DNA of 64,000 nucleotides from OLB11 sp041392835 (GCA_041392835.1 JAWKLF010000002.1:310001-374000); one strand, 5' to 3'; positions 25,626-35,705 are shown, counted from the first letter of the stretch. The notes: a model not told the origin generated them from the letters alone. A program made the numbers and translations.

Positions 25626-27137
25626 TTATAGTTCTTTTCTCAATCGAGCTACGGGTATATTGAGCTGTTCTCTATATTTTGCTACCGTTCTTCGGGCTAT
25701 ATTATAGCCTTTTTCGTTGAGCATATCTGTTAGTTTTTCATCAGAATAAGGTTTTTTCTTATTTTCTTGTTGAATAAACTCGTTCAAGTGGTATTTGACT
25801 TCTTTGGTCGAAACTTCTTCGCCAGAATCGGTTTGCAGCGATTCTGAAAAAAAGTATTTTAAAATAAAAGTGCCAAATTCAGTCTGAACATATTTACTAT
25901 TCACTACGCGAGATATGGTAGATATATCTAAACCAGTGCGGTCCGAAATATCTTTTAATATCATAGGTCTCAGATTGGTTTCGTCGCCTGTTAGGAAAAA
26001 ATCTTCTTGTAGTTGTACTATTCTTTTCATAGTTAGCATCAAGGTTTGCTGACGCTGTTTTATGGCATCTATAAACCATTTGGCCGAATCTATTTTTTGT
26101 TTGATAAAAAAAACGGCCTCTTTTTGTCTGGAATCGGTTTTGTCTCCTTTGTCATAGTCTTTTAGCATATCTTTAAAGGAGCTATTGACCCTAAGGTCTG
26201 GTGCATTTCTATGATTCAAATGTACCTCTAATACTCCGTCTATATTGACTACTATAAAGTCGGGCATTATAGCTGCATCATTATTGTTTTGACTTTCAAA
26301 AAGATTGCCTGGGCGCGGGTTGAGCTTAACTATGAGTTGAAGTATTTCTTTTAATTCTTCATTTGTCAAATTCATAACTTTTTGAATTTTCTCAAAATGT
26401 TTTTTAGTAAATTCTTCAAAAAATTTTTCAATTAACTTCGTAGCATATAATACAATGGGAGTAGTTTATTTTTTCTTGAGTTGTAATAGAAGACATTGCT
26501 GTAAATCTTGTGCAGCTATACCCACGGGTTCAAATTCCTGTATTAAGGATAATATAGATTTGATTTCTTGACTATTCGTTTGAATATTGGCTCTAAAAGA
26601 AAGGTCGTCTGCAATAGACTGCAACTCCCGACGGAGATAGCCATCATCATCTAAGCTTCCAATGATAAATTCGGCTATGGTATATTGTTTTTCAGTAAGA
26701 TTTAAGAGATTTAATTGGCTCACCAAATTTTCATGAAATGACGTGGATGAGCTTGGTTGAAAACGTATTTTTTCGTCTTGATCATTATACATTTCATTTT
26801 GAAAATTATAATCGGCATCTTCATCATCGCCTTCTTTTACATATTCTGATATATCAAAATTTTCATATTCATCATGTTCTGATTCTTTGATATAATCATC
26901 ATCATCTTGTTTGTCAAATTCACTATTAATTTCTTCTTGTGTTTTTTCTTTTAGACTTAGATCATCTTCGTCATCTTTAGAAAGTTCGAGCGCGGGGTTT
27001 TCTTCTATTTCTTGTAACACTCGCTCTTCAAGCTGAAACGTAGGCACCTGTAACAACTTCATGAGCTGAATTTGTTGTGGCGAAAGTTTTTGTAGTAGTT
27101 TCTGTTGTTGAGCTAAACGTTGCATGCTTTGTAGCAA
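25626..27137 (-). pseudogene. rpoN: RNA polymerase sigma-54 factor, interrupted by one in-frame TAA
   Basis: The 5' part (27137-26466, 223 codons) has region I (RLAQQQKLLQKLSPQQIQLM), an acidic region II and the start of the core-binding domain, and ends in LQLKKK at a TAA at 26466-26468. The same frame continues without a gap: TTPIVLYATKLIEKFFEEF leads into the downstream open frame (ATG 26375), with LKLNPRPG-type VKLNPRPG, the helix-turn-helix ISDRTGLDISTISRVVNSKYVQ, and the RpoN box ARRTVAKYREQLNIP. The readthrough length (about 500 residues) is normal. So this is a single nonsense change and not a frameshift. Both halves could be made separately, but function is doubtful. Confidence 0.9.
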
Positions 27138-27216
27138 ATTTAGTTGTTACATCAGTTAACTCAAAGCATTATCAAAAAAATAATTAATATATTTTAATTG
27201 AAAATGAATTGATTAT

Positions 27217-27804
27217 TTAATTATCAACGGCTACTACTTCTTTTACTTCTGGAATCATTCTTTTCATCATACCTTCTATACCCGATTTTAGTGTAATCAT
27301 AGAAGAAGGGCATCCACTACACGAGCCCTGCAAGGATAAGGATACAACACCTTGATGATAGCTATTAAACGCTATGGCACCACCGTCCATTTCAACTGCA
27401 GGCTTCACATAATTTTCTAATAACTCTTTGATGCGTTTTACAACATCACTATCATCTTCGTCACTTATAGCAGCCTTATTAATTACTATTTCATCTTCAT
27501 TAATAATAGCCTTGCCTTCTTCTAGATACTCTCTCAAGAATTCTCTGATACTTGGTATCACTTCATTCCAATCAGTTTCAGAAGTTTTTGTAAGCGTCAC
27601 AAAATTACTTGCAATAAATACACCTTTTATAAATGGAAAACCAAAAAGTTCTTTGGCTAATGGAGACGGATTGGCATCGACTTCCGACTGAAACTCTATG
27701 CTCTTGCTGGGGTATAATAATTTATTTGCAACAAATTTCATAGTTTCCGGATTGGGAGTCATTTCGGTGTAAATACTTACTATAGGATTGCCAGTTTGTA
27801 GCAT
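27217..27804 (-). CDS. Nfu-type iron-sulfur cluster scaffold protein
   Basis: The 195-residue protein has an N-terminal Nfu domain (IYTEMTPNPETMKFVANKLL, FPFIKGVFIASNFVTLTK) and a C-terminal NifU-like domain with VEMDGGAIAF and the cluster ligands GSCSGCPSSMITLKSGIE (CxxC). It would carry Fe-S clusters to target apoproteins; the window contains several Fe-S enzymes (SdhB, formate dehydrogenase). The ATG at 27804 is preferred over the TTG two codons upstream. It is followed on the minus strand by rpoN. Confidence 0.93.
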   Translation of the reverse strand: MLQTGNPIVSIYTEMTPNPETMKFVANKLLYPSKSIEFQSEVDANPSPLAKELFGFPFIKGVFIASNFVTLTKTSETDWNEVIPSIREFLREYLEEGKAIINEDEIVINKAAISDEDDSDVVKRIKELLENYVKPAVEMDGGAIAFNSYHQGVVSLSLQGSCSGCPSSMITLKSGIEGMMKRMIPEVKEVVAVDN

Positions 27805-27819
27805 ATTCAAATTTTAGAG

Positions 27820-27827
27820 CAAAGGTA
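27820..27827 (-). promoter_or_regulatory. -7 element (TACCTTTG) for the Nfu gene
   Basis: Lies 15 nt before the ATG at 27804. Confidence 0.45.
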
Positions 27828-27937
27828 AACTAATTATTAGCTTTGAGCCCACATCCAACAATTGAATTTTTTTATACGTCTTTTAATCAAAATGAACATT
27901 TTTGTTCTAAATTTACGTAACAATAAAGCAAATCACT

Positions 27938-30900
27938 TTGAGAAATTATAGTTTTATACTCTTTTTGGCACTATTTCAATACGTTGTGCCTTTACATGCT
28001 CAAAACATCCCTCATGCTTTTTTACCTATCGAATTTATAGCCAACGAAGGACAATGGGCTGGCGACTTTTTGTTTAAAGGAAACAATCCTTATGCTGATA
28101 TTTATATCAAAAAAAATGGATTACGCATTATACAATCAGCCGAACAAAATCATGAAATATTAGAAGCACACCATCACGGAAAAAAATTGCCAGGCAATAC
28201 TTTAAAATTTCATGTTTATGACATGCAATTTGAAGGCTGCAATGAACATATTGAAGTAGAAAAAAACAAAATTCAAAAACACTATTATAATTATTTTTTG
28301 GGAAAAGATAGAAGCACATGGAAATCCAATATTCATCCTTGTCAAAATGTGGACCTAAAAAACATGTATAATGGTATAGACATTCACCTGTATTCAGAGG
28401 CTGGCAATGCCAAGTATGATATCATAGCAAAGCCTTTTGCTAACATGGCTCAGGTAAAAATTAAATACGACGGTGTAGAATCTCTTTCCTTAGAAAAGAA
28501 AAAATTATTAATTAAAACATCTATAGGCACCAACACCGAATTGGCACCTTATGCCTATCAACTTATCAATGATGAAAAAGTAGAAGTAGCCTGCGAATAT
28601 CAATTGCATGCAGACCATACTGTTAGCTTTCAATTTCCTAATGGCTATGACAAAAAGCAAATACTATATGTGGATCCAGTTATGATTTTTGCTCGATTAA
28701 CCAACTCACCAGCAGACAACTGGGGCTTTACAGCCACATTCGATGGCAATGGAAATTTCTACGCAGGAGGTATTTCGAACTCCATTGGATATATCACAAC
28801 TGTAGGCGCTTTTGATGTCAATTTCAATGGTGGCTCTACTACAACAGGAGGTGGCTTTCCCTCAGATGCTGTCATTTCAAAATATGATGCTACGGGTAAT
28901 ACGCTAATATATGGCACGTATATAGGAGGTCTCAACAATGATCAACCACATAGTATTTTTTCGAGAGCTGATAGTGCATTAGTCATAGTAGGTAGAACCT
29001 ATTCTACCGATTTCCCAATATCGGCAACTGGAAAATTTCAAACCTTATCTGGCGATGCTGATTTATTTGTTTTTGTGTTGAGCAACGATGGCACTACCAA
29101 TCTAGGCTCTACCTATATGGGTGGTAGTGGCCAAGATGGCGTAAACATTACACCTATATACACTTCATTAATAAGTCTTAAACACAACTATGGAGATGAT
29201 GCACGCTCTGAGGTCATCGCTGACAATTCAAACAATATTTATGTTGCAGCAAGTTCTTCTTCGGCTAACTTTCCCACCCAACAAGCAAATCAAGGAATCA
29301 TAGGAGGACTTCAAGATGGTGTGATTTTTGAATTAAATCCAGACTGTTCTTCCTTACTTTGGAGCACTTTTATTGGTGGTACTAACGATGATGCTTGTTA
29401 TGTTTTGTCATTTGACAAAACGAATAATAATATACTGTATGTAGCTGGAGGAACAGAAAGCAATACTGGTATTCCTACCAATGCCGGCACCATTAGTCAA
29501 AATTTTAATGGAGTCGTAGACGGATTTATATTAAAAATAGATGCCCCTACAAAAACCATAACAAAAGGAACTTATATAGGTACTAATTCCTATGATCAAA
29601 TATACGGTATACAAACAGATGACTCAAACCACGTATATGTAATGGGTCAAACTCAAGGTGCATTTCCAGTAATTGGAAATCCATTTACAAATCCAGGCTC
29701 TTCACAGTTTGTAGCTAAAATCGATAATAACTTAAGTACATTCTTAGTTTCTACAGTATATGGTAGTGGCACTACAGCTTTTACCAACATATCTCCAGTA
29801 GCTTTTTTGGTTGACAAATGTCAAAATGTATATGTATCTGGATGGGGAGGTAACACTGGCGGAAATCCTGGCAATACACTAAATATGCCTCTTAGTACCA
29901 ATGCATATCAATCTACAACAGATGGTCTAGACTTTTACTTTATTGTTTTTGATAAAAATCTTCAAAACCTATTATATGCTACTTACTATGGTCAAAATAG
30001 TACATTGGCTGGCGAACATGTAGATGGAGGCACTAGCCGCTTTGACCCCAATGGTATTATATATCAGGCAGTATGTGCTGCGTGTGGAGGTTCTACATTT
30101 CCTACTACTTTAGGTTCATCTACCAGTGGTAGCCCAAATTGCAATTTAGGCTGTATAAAATTGGATTTCCAATTACAAAACCCAAATGCAGTTGCTAATT
30201 TTCAAGGAGATAGTATAGGATGCTCTCCTTTTCAAGTCGATTTTTTAAATAATAGTACAAGCTCTACGGGTTATATATGGAATTTTGGAGATGGCTCTCC
30301 TACCACTACACAAACAAATCCATCGCATACGTACACTACACCCGGCACCTATGTAGTTACTCTCATAGCTTCTAACCCCAATGGCTGCACATCAACATTA
30401 GATACAGCAACCTTAGTAGTTAAAGTAAAAAATGATGCCATTAATGCCAGTTTTACTTCTGCTAAAGTAGATAGTTGCGGCCCTTTCACGGCTAATTTTA
30501 ATAATAACAGTACGTATAATGGTGGCATACCACCCGCATCTTCTTCTTTCTTTTGGGACTTTGGCGATGGCTCTACCTACAATGGAATCAACCCTCCATT
30601 GCATTCATTTCCTGCTGTAGGCGTTTACAATGTAAAACTCGTAATGGTAGATACCAATGCGTGTCATAGCCCTGACTCTATGGTTGTAGTTATCAATTTT
30701 TCTTCATGCAATGTACTTGCAGAGTTTATAGGTCCAGACTCGGTATGTATGCCTCTATCCAATTTTGTAGATCAAAGTACCAATGCTACTACATGGAATT
30801 GGACCTTTGGCGATGGGGGTAATGCAACAGCCACTAACCCTTCGCATGCATATACTGCGCAAGGTACCTATCAAGTTATATTGATAGCAGGCAACCCTGC

Positions 30901-31465
30901 AAGTTGCAATAAATTAGATACGGCTCAACAAAGCGTAACCGTATTCCCTTCGCCCATTGCAGACTTTGATTGGAGCCCCGACCCTCCACAAGTTAATACT
31001 CCCACAACATTTACAAACACCTCTGTAGGAGCTACCTCCTATCTATGGGATTTTGGAGATGGCGCTACCTCTACTAAAAAAGACGAAGTCCATGCTTATA
31101 ATAAAGATGGAGAATATAATGTTTGCTTAACTGCTTGGAACGTATATGGATGCCCTGATACGGTGTGTAAAAAAGTAAGAGGTCTTGTAGTACCTCTGGT
31201 AGATGTGCCAACCGGATTTTCGCCAAATGGTGATGGCATCAATGACTTTGTGTATGTAAAAGGCTATGGAATAGAAAAAATGACCTTTAGAATTTATAAT
31301 AGATGGGGCCAAAAAGTGTTTGAATCTACCGATAAAGCTATAGGATGGGATGGAAGATATAAAGGTCAAATGCAAGAAATGGAAGTTTATGCCTATACAT
31401 TATCTGTTGATTTTTTTGATGGTACTAGTACCTTTAAAAAAGGCAATATCACTTTATTAAAATAA
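27938..31465 (+). CDS. Large secreted PKD-domain protein with gliding-type T9SS C-terminal domain
   Basis: The 1175-residue protein has a signal peptide (FILFLALFQYVVPLHAQ). An N-terminal domain starts FIANEGQWAGDFLFKG, followed by beta-propeller-like SBBP repeats (YGTYIGG, GSTYMGGSG, WSTFIGGTN) to about residue 700. Then come four PKD domains marked by WNFGDG, WDFGDG, WTFGDG and WDFGDG. The end is a gliding-motility-type C-terminal sorting domain (GFSPNGDGINDFVYVKG, FRIYNRWGQKVFES). It should be exported by Sec and then type IX secretion to the surface. It uses a TTG start at 27938; no ATG fits the signal peptide. The PorP/SprF-like gene follows after 3 nt. Confidence 0.93.
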   Translation: MRNYSFILFLALFQYVVPLHAQNIPHAFLPIEFIANEGQWAGDFLFKGNNPYADIYIKKNGLRIIQSAEQNHEILEAHHHGKKLPGNTLKFHVYDMQFEGCNEHIEVEKNKIQKHYYNYFLGKDRSTWKSNIHPCQNVDLKNMYNGIDIHLYSEAGNAKYDIIAKPFANMAQVKIKYDGVESLSLEKKKLLIKTSIGTNTELAPYAYQLINDEKVEVACEYQLHADHTVSFQFPNGYDKKQILYVDPVMIFARLTNSPADNWGFTATFDGNGNFYAGGISNSIGYITTVGAFDVNFNGGSTTTGGGFPSDAVISKYDATGNTLIYGTYIGGLNNDQPHSIFSRADSALVIVGRTYSTDFPISATGKFQTLSGDADLFVFVLSNDGTTNLGSTYMGGSGQDGVNITPIYTSLISLKHNYGDDARSEVIADNSNNIYVAASSSSANFPTQQANQGIIGGLQDGVIFELNPDCSSLLWSTFIGGTNDDACYVLSFDKTNNNILYVAGGTESNTGIPTNAGTISQNFNGVVDGFILKIDAPTKTITKGTYIGTNSYDQIYGIQTDDSNHVYVMGQTQGAFPVIGNPFTNPGSSQFVAKIDNNLSTFLVSTVYGSGTTAFTNISPVAFLVDKCQNVYVSGWGGNTGGNPGNTLNMPLSTNAYQSTTDGLDFYFIVFDKNLQNLLYATYYGQNSTLAGEHVDGGTSRFDPNGIIYQAVCAACGGSTFPTTLGSSTSGSPNCNLGCIKLDFQLQNPNAVANFQGDSIGCSPFQVDFLNNSTSSTGYIWNFGDGSPTTTQTNPSHTYTTPGTYVVTLIASNPNGCTSTLDTATLVVKVKNDAINASFTSAKVDSCGPFTANFNNNSTYNGGIPPASSSFFWDFGDGSTYNGINPPLHSFPAVGVYNVKLVMVDTNACHSPDSMVVVINFSSCNVLAEFIGPDSVCMPLSNFVDQSTNATTWNWTFGDGGNATATNPSHAYTAQGTYQVILIAGNPASCNKLDTAQQSVTVFPSPIADFDWSPDPPQVNTPTTFTNTSVGATSYLWDFGDGATSTKKDEVHAYNKDGEYNVCLTAWNVYGCPDTVCKKVRGLVVPLVDVPTGFSPNGDGINDFVYVKGYGIEKMTFRIYNRWGQKVFESTDKAIGWDGRYKGQMQEMEVYAYTLSVDFFDGTSTFKKGNITLLK

Positions 31466-31468
31466 AAT

Positions 31469-32485
31469 ATGAGCATGAAGAAACGATATATACTTATCAT
31501 GTTTTCGATTTTTGCTGTCGCAAAAATCGCTATAGGACAAAGCATGCACTTTTCGCAGTTTTACAATGCCCCCTTTTTGCTGAGTCCTGCACAAACAGGT
31601 TTTCTTCAAGACAATCAATATCGTGTGGGATTTAATTTTAGAAATCAATGGGCTACCATACCAGTAAACTATAATACATTTAGTGTTTTTGCAGATGCTG
31701 CTCTCAACAAAGGACGATGGGAAAATAGCTGGCTTGGTACGGGTATAGCAGCATACAGGGATGTGGCAGGCGATGGCAAACTGGCCTTGACCAAACTACA
31801 AGGCAACATAGCCTATCATGTAATGCTTGGTGAAAAATCCCTCCTTTCTACTGGTTTGGGTGCTTCTTACAATCAACGTAGTGTAGATATATCTAAACTT
31901 ACTTTTGACATGCAATGGAATGAAATTTCCTTTGATAGAAATATTCCTAATGGAGAAAATATCAGTGCCCAAAAAACACAGTTTGTCGATTTAAATGCAG
32001 GCATGAACTTTGCTTTTACTGGCGAAATTTTTTACCTCAATGTTGGCATTTCTGCTTTGCATATCAATCAACCAACCGAAACATTTTATGGCATGACAAA
32101 CAAATTAGGGTTAAGACCCCAATTAAACTTAGACGTGGTGTACAAAGCGAGCGAAAAAATGATGATTCAACCTATGGTATATTATACCAGACAAAAAAAG
32201 GCCAGTATCTTGTTGGGCGGCAGCTTATTTAGATTTGCTGTGGGCGACTTATCACTTTCGCCCGACGAATTTGTTATAGGGGCTTTTTATAGAAACAAAG
32301 ATGCTGCCATAGCTACTGTTGGATATAAACGCAAACGACATCAAGTAATGTTTAGCTACGATCATACTGTTTCTGACTTAAGTAATGGCAATAATGGTAT
32401 AGGGGCTTTTGAAATTTCACTTATTTTACAAGGCATAAAAAATTCAGCAGAATCTCTTAATGCCTATGGTTGCCCACGTTTTTAG
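31469..32485 (+). CDS. PorP/SprF family type IX secretion outer-membrane protein
   Basis: The 338-residue beta-barrel protein has a signal peptide and the family start SMHFSQFYNAPFLLSPAQTG, then YRVGFNFRNQWATIPVNY, and alternating strands to the end. PorP/SprF proteins help deliver or hold T9SS adhesins. This copy directly follows the PKD protein (3-nt gap), the usual pairing in which it is specific to the large partner. Length is typical. Confidence 0.93.
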   Translation: MSMKKRYILIMFSIFAVAKIAIGQSMHFSQFYNAPFLLSPAQTGFLQDNQYRVGFNFRNQWATIPVNYNTFSVFADAALNKGRWENSWLGTGIAAYRDVAGDGKLALTKLQGNIAYHVMLGEKSLLSTGLGASYNQRSVDISKLTFDMQWNEISFDRNIPNGENISAQKTQFVDLNAGMNFAFTGEIFYLNVGISALHINQPTETFYGMTNKLGLRPQLNLDVVYKASEKMMIQPMVYYTRQKKASILLGGSLFRFAVGDLSLSPDEFVIGAFYRNKDAAIATVGYKRKRHQVMFSYDHTVSDLSNGNNGIGAFEISLILQGIKNSAESLNAYGCPRF

Positions 32486-32552
32486 GCTTCATTTAGTATT
32501 TCATTTTTTGACTTTGATTTTTTAGCTTTTCTTTGCAAGAAGAAATTTTACT

Positions 32553-32900
32553 ATGCAAAAAAAATCGACCATAGCACTACAAGTGGAGCTAGATGAAAAC
32601 AAAGTTCCTGAAAAGATTTTTTGGGAAGCAGCTGAAGGTGGTGTGGCCACACCCAAAGAAGCTAAAGCATTTATGCTAAGTATTTGGGATGTCAATGAAC
32701 AAGCAGCTATGCGCATAGATTTATGGACCAAAAAAATGATGCTCGACGAAATGGGTGATTTTGTTTTTCAAACTATGATGACCATGGCCGACACTTACCA
32801 ACGAGCTACAAAACATGACCAAATAGCTGAAGACATGAAAACATATGCAAGAACACTTAAAAAGAAAATGCAAGAAGAACTAAATAAAAACCAATCCTAA
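32553..32900 (+). CDS. gldC: Gliding motility protein GldC
   Basis: The 115-residue protein matches GldC in length and in its pattern: IALQVELDENKVPEKIFW, a GGVATPKEAKAFMLSIWD segment, AAMRIDLWTKKMMLDEMGDF and TMMTMADTYQRATKHD. GldC is a soluble protein that improves gliding, although it is not strictly required in model gliders. It lies after the T9SS pair and before a yqeY homologue, as in other gliding Bacteroidota. Confidence 0.9.
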   Translation: MQKKSTIALQVELDENKVPEKIFWEAAEGGVATPKEAKAFMLSIWDVNEQAAMRIDLWTKKMMLDEMGDFVFQTMMTMADTYQRATKHDQIAEDMKTYARTLKKKMQEELNKNQS

Positions 32901-32928
32901 TTTTTTTTAATCCAAAACAAGAATTCAT

Positions 32929-33378
32929 ATGGCATTAGAACAACAAATCATGAGTGCGCTTAAAGAAGCCATGCTTTCAAAAAATGAAATTGCTTTAAGA
33001 GGCTTAAGAGCCATTAAATCGGCCATCTTATTGGCCAAAACAGCCGATGGGAAACAAGGCGAAATAAGCGAAGAAGATGAATTGAAACTACTTCAAAAAT
33101 TAGCAAAGCAACGCAAAGATTCTATAGAAATATTTTTACAACAAAATAGAAACGACCTAGCCACTAAGGAGCAAGACGAATTAGCTATCATAGAACAATT
33201 TTTGCCAAAACAAATGGACGAATCTGAACTTAGAAGTGTACTCCAATCTATTATTCAAGATAGTGGTGCAAGCACTGCTGCCGATATGGGCAAAGTAATG
33301 GGTGTAGCCACCAAGCAATTAGCTGGGAAAGCCGATGGCAAAATGATATCTACTATAGTAAAAGAACTATTAGCCTAA
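32929..33378 (+). CDS. GatB/YqeY domain-containing protein
   Basis: The 149-residue protein has the YqeY pattern: MSALKEAMLSKNEIALRGLRAIKSAI, KLAKQRKDSIEIF, QDELAIIEQFLPKQM and ADMGKVMGVATKQLAGKADG. It resembles the tail domain of GatB of the amidotransferase but stands alone; a tRNA-related role is assumed and not proved. It is the middle gene of gldC-yqeY-cvpA, with 28 and 9 nt spacing. Confidence 0.92.
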   Translation: MALEQQIMSALKEAMLSKNEIALRGLRAIKSAILLAKTADGKQGEISEEDELKLLQKLAKQRKDSIEIFLQQNRNDLATKEQDELAIIEQFLPKQMDESELRSVLQSIIQDSGASTAADMGKVMGVATKQLAGKADGKMISTIVKELLA

Positions 33379-33387
33379 ACACATTAT

Positions 33388-33894
33388 ATGATACTCGATA
33401 GTGTTGTTTTCATACTCTTAATATTGGCATTTTATAGAGGCTGGAAAAAAGGTCTGCTTTGGGCTATAGGCTCCTTAGTAGCCGTATTAGTAGCCATTTT
33501 GTTCTCACTCAAAATAGCTCAAGTATTATCGGCTTATTGGTTTGAACAACATATTATGACCTCCTCTTATACCTTATTAATTTGTTTCATAATCGTTTTT
33601 GTAGCTATTATATGGCTTTTTAGATTGCTATTCAAATCTATGGAAAAACTATTAGACTCATTATTTTTAGGCTGGGTTAATCATGTATTGGGTGCTTTGC
33701 TATATAGTTTTTTTACTTCTTTGGTCATAAGTACTTTTATCTGGCTAACACAATCTATTGGCTTATTAAATAAAGAAATCAGTAAAGACTCAAAGACATA
33801 TTCTTTTATTGAACCCATAGCTCCGTTTACAATACAACATGTATCCGAGTATGTCCCCATGCTAAAAAATAGTTGGGAAGAAGTAAAAAACTAA
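33388..33894 (+). CDS. CvpA family membrane protein
   Basis: The 168-residue protein has four hydrophobic helices and the CvpA start MILDSVVFILLILAFYRGWKKGLLWAIGSLVA, with the DxxxxxxxxxxxYRGxxKG pattern. The second half has LLDSLFLGWVNHVLGALLY. Known members affect colicin V export, purF expression or envelope traits; the exact role here is unknown. It starts 9 nt after the yqeY homologue. Confidence 0.88.
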   Translation: MILDSVVFILLILAFYRGWKKGLLWAIGSLVAVLVAILFSLKIAQVLSAYWFEQHIMTSSYTLLICFIIVFVAIIWLFRLLFKSMEKLLDSLFLGWVNHVLGALLYSFFTSLVISTFIWLTQSIGLLNKEISKDSKTYSFIEPIAPFTIQHVSEYVPMLKNSWEEVKN

Positions 33895-33941
33895 AGTGAG
33901 AAACTTAAAGAGAAAATAACAACAGGCAGTACGCCCATACA

Positions 33942-34289
33942 CTAACTCACTTCTACCACTTCTGCATCTTCAATAATTTGTGAAGGCGTACTTTTTTTAC
34001 TTTCTATAGTCTTAGTCAGTTTGTTTTGCAAAAACCAAGCTATTGTAAATGTGGGTATAATATCTGTAAAAGGTAAAATTTCTTCAATAAAAGAAAAGGC
34101 ACCACCCAATATGCCTCCCACACCGCCAAACATATTATAAAATATATAGGCAGACAATGGCGCCCATACCACATCTTGCCACTCACCAATGCCTGGTATA
34201 GCAAAAGAAAGCATACCTAAAATATCTAAAATTATACATAACAATAGTGATGGCTTTCGAGAGAATAAAGATGAAATTATTTTTTCCAT
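33942..34289 (-). CDS. Small membrane protein of unknown function
   Basis: The 115-residue protein has two hydrophobic stretches (about 14-34 and 48-70) with glycine-rich loops (MFGGVGGILGGAFSFIEE) and an acidic tail (IIEDAEVVEVS). It resembles small uncharacterised membrane proteins of Bacteroidota. It converges with the cvpA gene and has a 208-bp spacer upstream in which I see nothing else. Confidence 0.65.
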   Translation of the reverse strand: MEKIISSLFSRKPSLLLCIILDILGMLSFAIPGIGEWQDVVWAPLSAYIFYNMFGGVGGILGGAFSFIEEILPFTDIIPTFTIAWFLQNKLTKTIESKKSTPSQIIEDAEVVEVS

Positions 34290-34484
34290 AATAGAATAGA
34301 ATAAAATTGAGTAAGCAAGTTAAAATAAAATTGAAAAAAGCATCGGTAAGTTCTTGTTAATATTTATGATATTAGTAAAAATGAGTTTCAACAATATGAT
34401 AAATGTATTGTTTCATTGACACGTATAAAAGTAGTGTGCCAATGCCTCTTTAGTTTTTTATCTTTAAAACAAGATACTTTATTT

Positions 34485-34492
34485 TATCTTTG
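34485..34492 (+). promoter_or_regulatory. -7 element (TATCTTTG) for the acetyltransferase-like gene
   Basis: Ends 5 nt before the GTG at 34498. It supports that start codon. Confidence 0.45.
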
Positions 34493-34497
34493 AAACT

Positions 34498-35655
34498 GTG
34501 AAAAAAATTGTAGTTGATACGGAAAGCTTGGCAAAAGCATTTAGAGAAATGCCATTGTCTATATACAAACATGATGCAAACTATATCAGGCCTTTGGATA
34601 AAGACATAGAAGCAGTTTTTGACAAAAAACAAAACAAATTTTTTAGACAAGGCGAATGTGAGCGATGGCTTTTTGCCAATGAAAAGGGCGAGTATGTAGG
34701 TCGAATAGCCGTGTTTACAAATAAAAAATATATACAAGAACAACCAACGGGTGGTTTTGGTTTTTTTGAATGTGTAGAAGATCAATCTATTGCCAACACC
34801 ATTTTTGATGAAGCTAAAACATGGTTACAAGCAAGAGGCATGGAAGCTATGGATGGCCCTATCAATTTTGGCGAGCGAGACAAATGGTGGGGTTTGCTTA
34901 TAGATGGCTTTGAAGAGTCATTGTATTGCTTAAATTATAACCCTCCTTATTACAAAAATCTTTTTGAACAATATGGTTTTGAAATTTACTTCAATCAACT
35001 TTGTTTTGGTATGGATGTAAGCACACCTTTGAGCGAAAAAATGAAACGATGGCACGCTTTTTACTCCAATCATCCAGACTTTCATGTAGAGCATATTAAA
35101 AGAAAAGAGCTCAACAAATATGCCGAAGACTTTTGTGTTATATACAACAAGGCTTGGGCAAAACATGGAGGTGGCAAAACGATGGAACTTAAGCAAGCAA
35201 AAATTATTTTTAATTCCATGAAAGCAATTTTGGATGAAAAAATAGCTTGGTTTGTCTATCATAAAAATGAGCCTATAGGCATGTGGATTAATATGCCCGA
35301 TTTGAATCAATATTTTAAACATTTCAATGGCAAACTAGGTTGGCTTCAGAAATTGTATTTTTTATATTTAAAATATACGGGTGCATGTAAACGATTTGTA
35401 GGCGTTGTATATGGCATAGTGCCCGAATGGCAAGGCAAAGGTACTGATGCCTACATGATAGGCGAATGCGCCAAATATGTGCAACCCAACAGGCGATATG
35501 ATAAATTTGAAATGCAATGGCTTGGCGACTTTAATCCTAAAATGCTTAATCTAGCCAAAAACTTAGAAGCAAGCGAAGTTCGACGTTTGGCTACCTATCG
35601 CTACTTGTTTGATAGAAGCATACCGTTTAAAAGACACCCTATACTATCGGCATAA
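34498..35655 (+). CDS. GNAT-like acetyltransferase family protein
   Basis: The 385-residue protein is recognised as the Bacteroidota GNAT-related family by GRIAVFTNKKYIQE, FGFFECVEDQSIANTIFDEA, MEAMDGPINFGERDKWWGLL, NYNPPYYKNLFEQYGFE and FNPKMLNLAKNL. There is an N-terminal GNAT-like half and a second related half. The acceptor substrate is unknown. The start is GTG at 34498. The last bases overlap the stem-loop that terminates the opposite strand. No catalytic residue could be assigned with certainty. Confidence 0.75.
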   Translation: MKKIVVDTESLAKAFREMPLSIYKHDANYIRPLDKDIEAVFDKKQNKFFRQGECERWLFANEKGEYVGRIAVFTNKKYIQEQPTGGFGFFECVEDQSIANTIFDEAKTWLQARGMEAMDGPINFGERDKWWGLLIDGFEESLYCLNYNPPYYKNLFEQYGFEIYFNQLCFGMDVSTPLSEKMKRWHAFYSNHPDFHVEHIKRKELNKYAEDFCVIYNKAWAKHGGGKTMELKQAKIIFNSMKAILDEKIAWFVYHKNEPIGMWINMPDLNQYFKHFNGKLGWLQKLYFLYLKYTGACKRFVGVVYGIVPEWQGKGTDAYMIGECAKYVQPNRRYDKFEMQWLGDFNPKMLNLAKNLEASEVRRLATYRYLFDRSIPFKRHPILSA

Positions 35656-35679
35656 AAAAAACCACCTTTTGCAAGGTGG
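35654..35679 (-). terminator. Rho-independent terminator of the ompH cluster
   Basis: On the minus strand a 7-bp stem (CCACCTT with AAGGTGG, 35662-35668 and 35673-35679) has a 4-nt loop and is followed by eight T residues, 27 nt after the skp-like stop codon. It overlaps the 3' end of the convergent acetyltransferase gene (stop codon 35653-35655), where the same hairpin could also act weakly. Confidence 0.85.
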
Positions 35680-35705
35680 CTTGAATATGTTTTAAACAAA
35701 TGTCA

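Noticed and set aside
26515..26545. tRNA T-loop-like string (GGGTTCAAATTCC)
   Set aside because: It lies inside rpoN coding sequence with no matching acceptor stem or anticodon arm.
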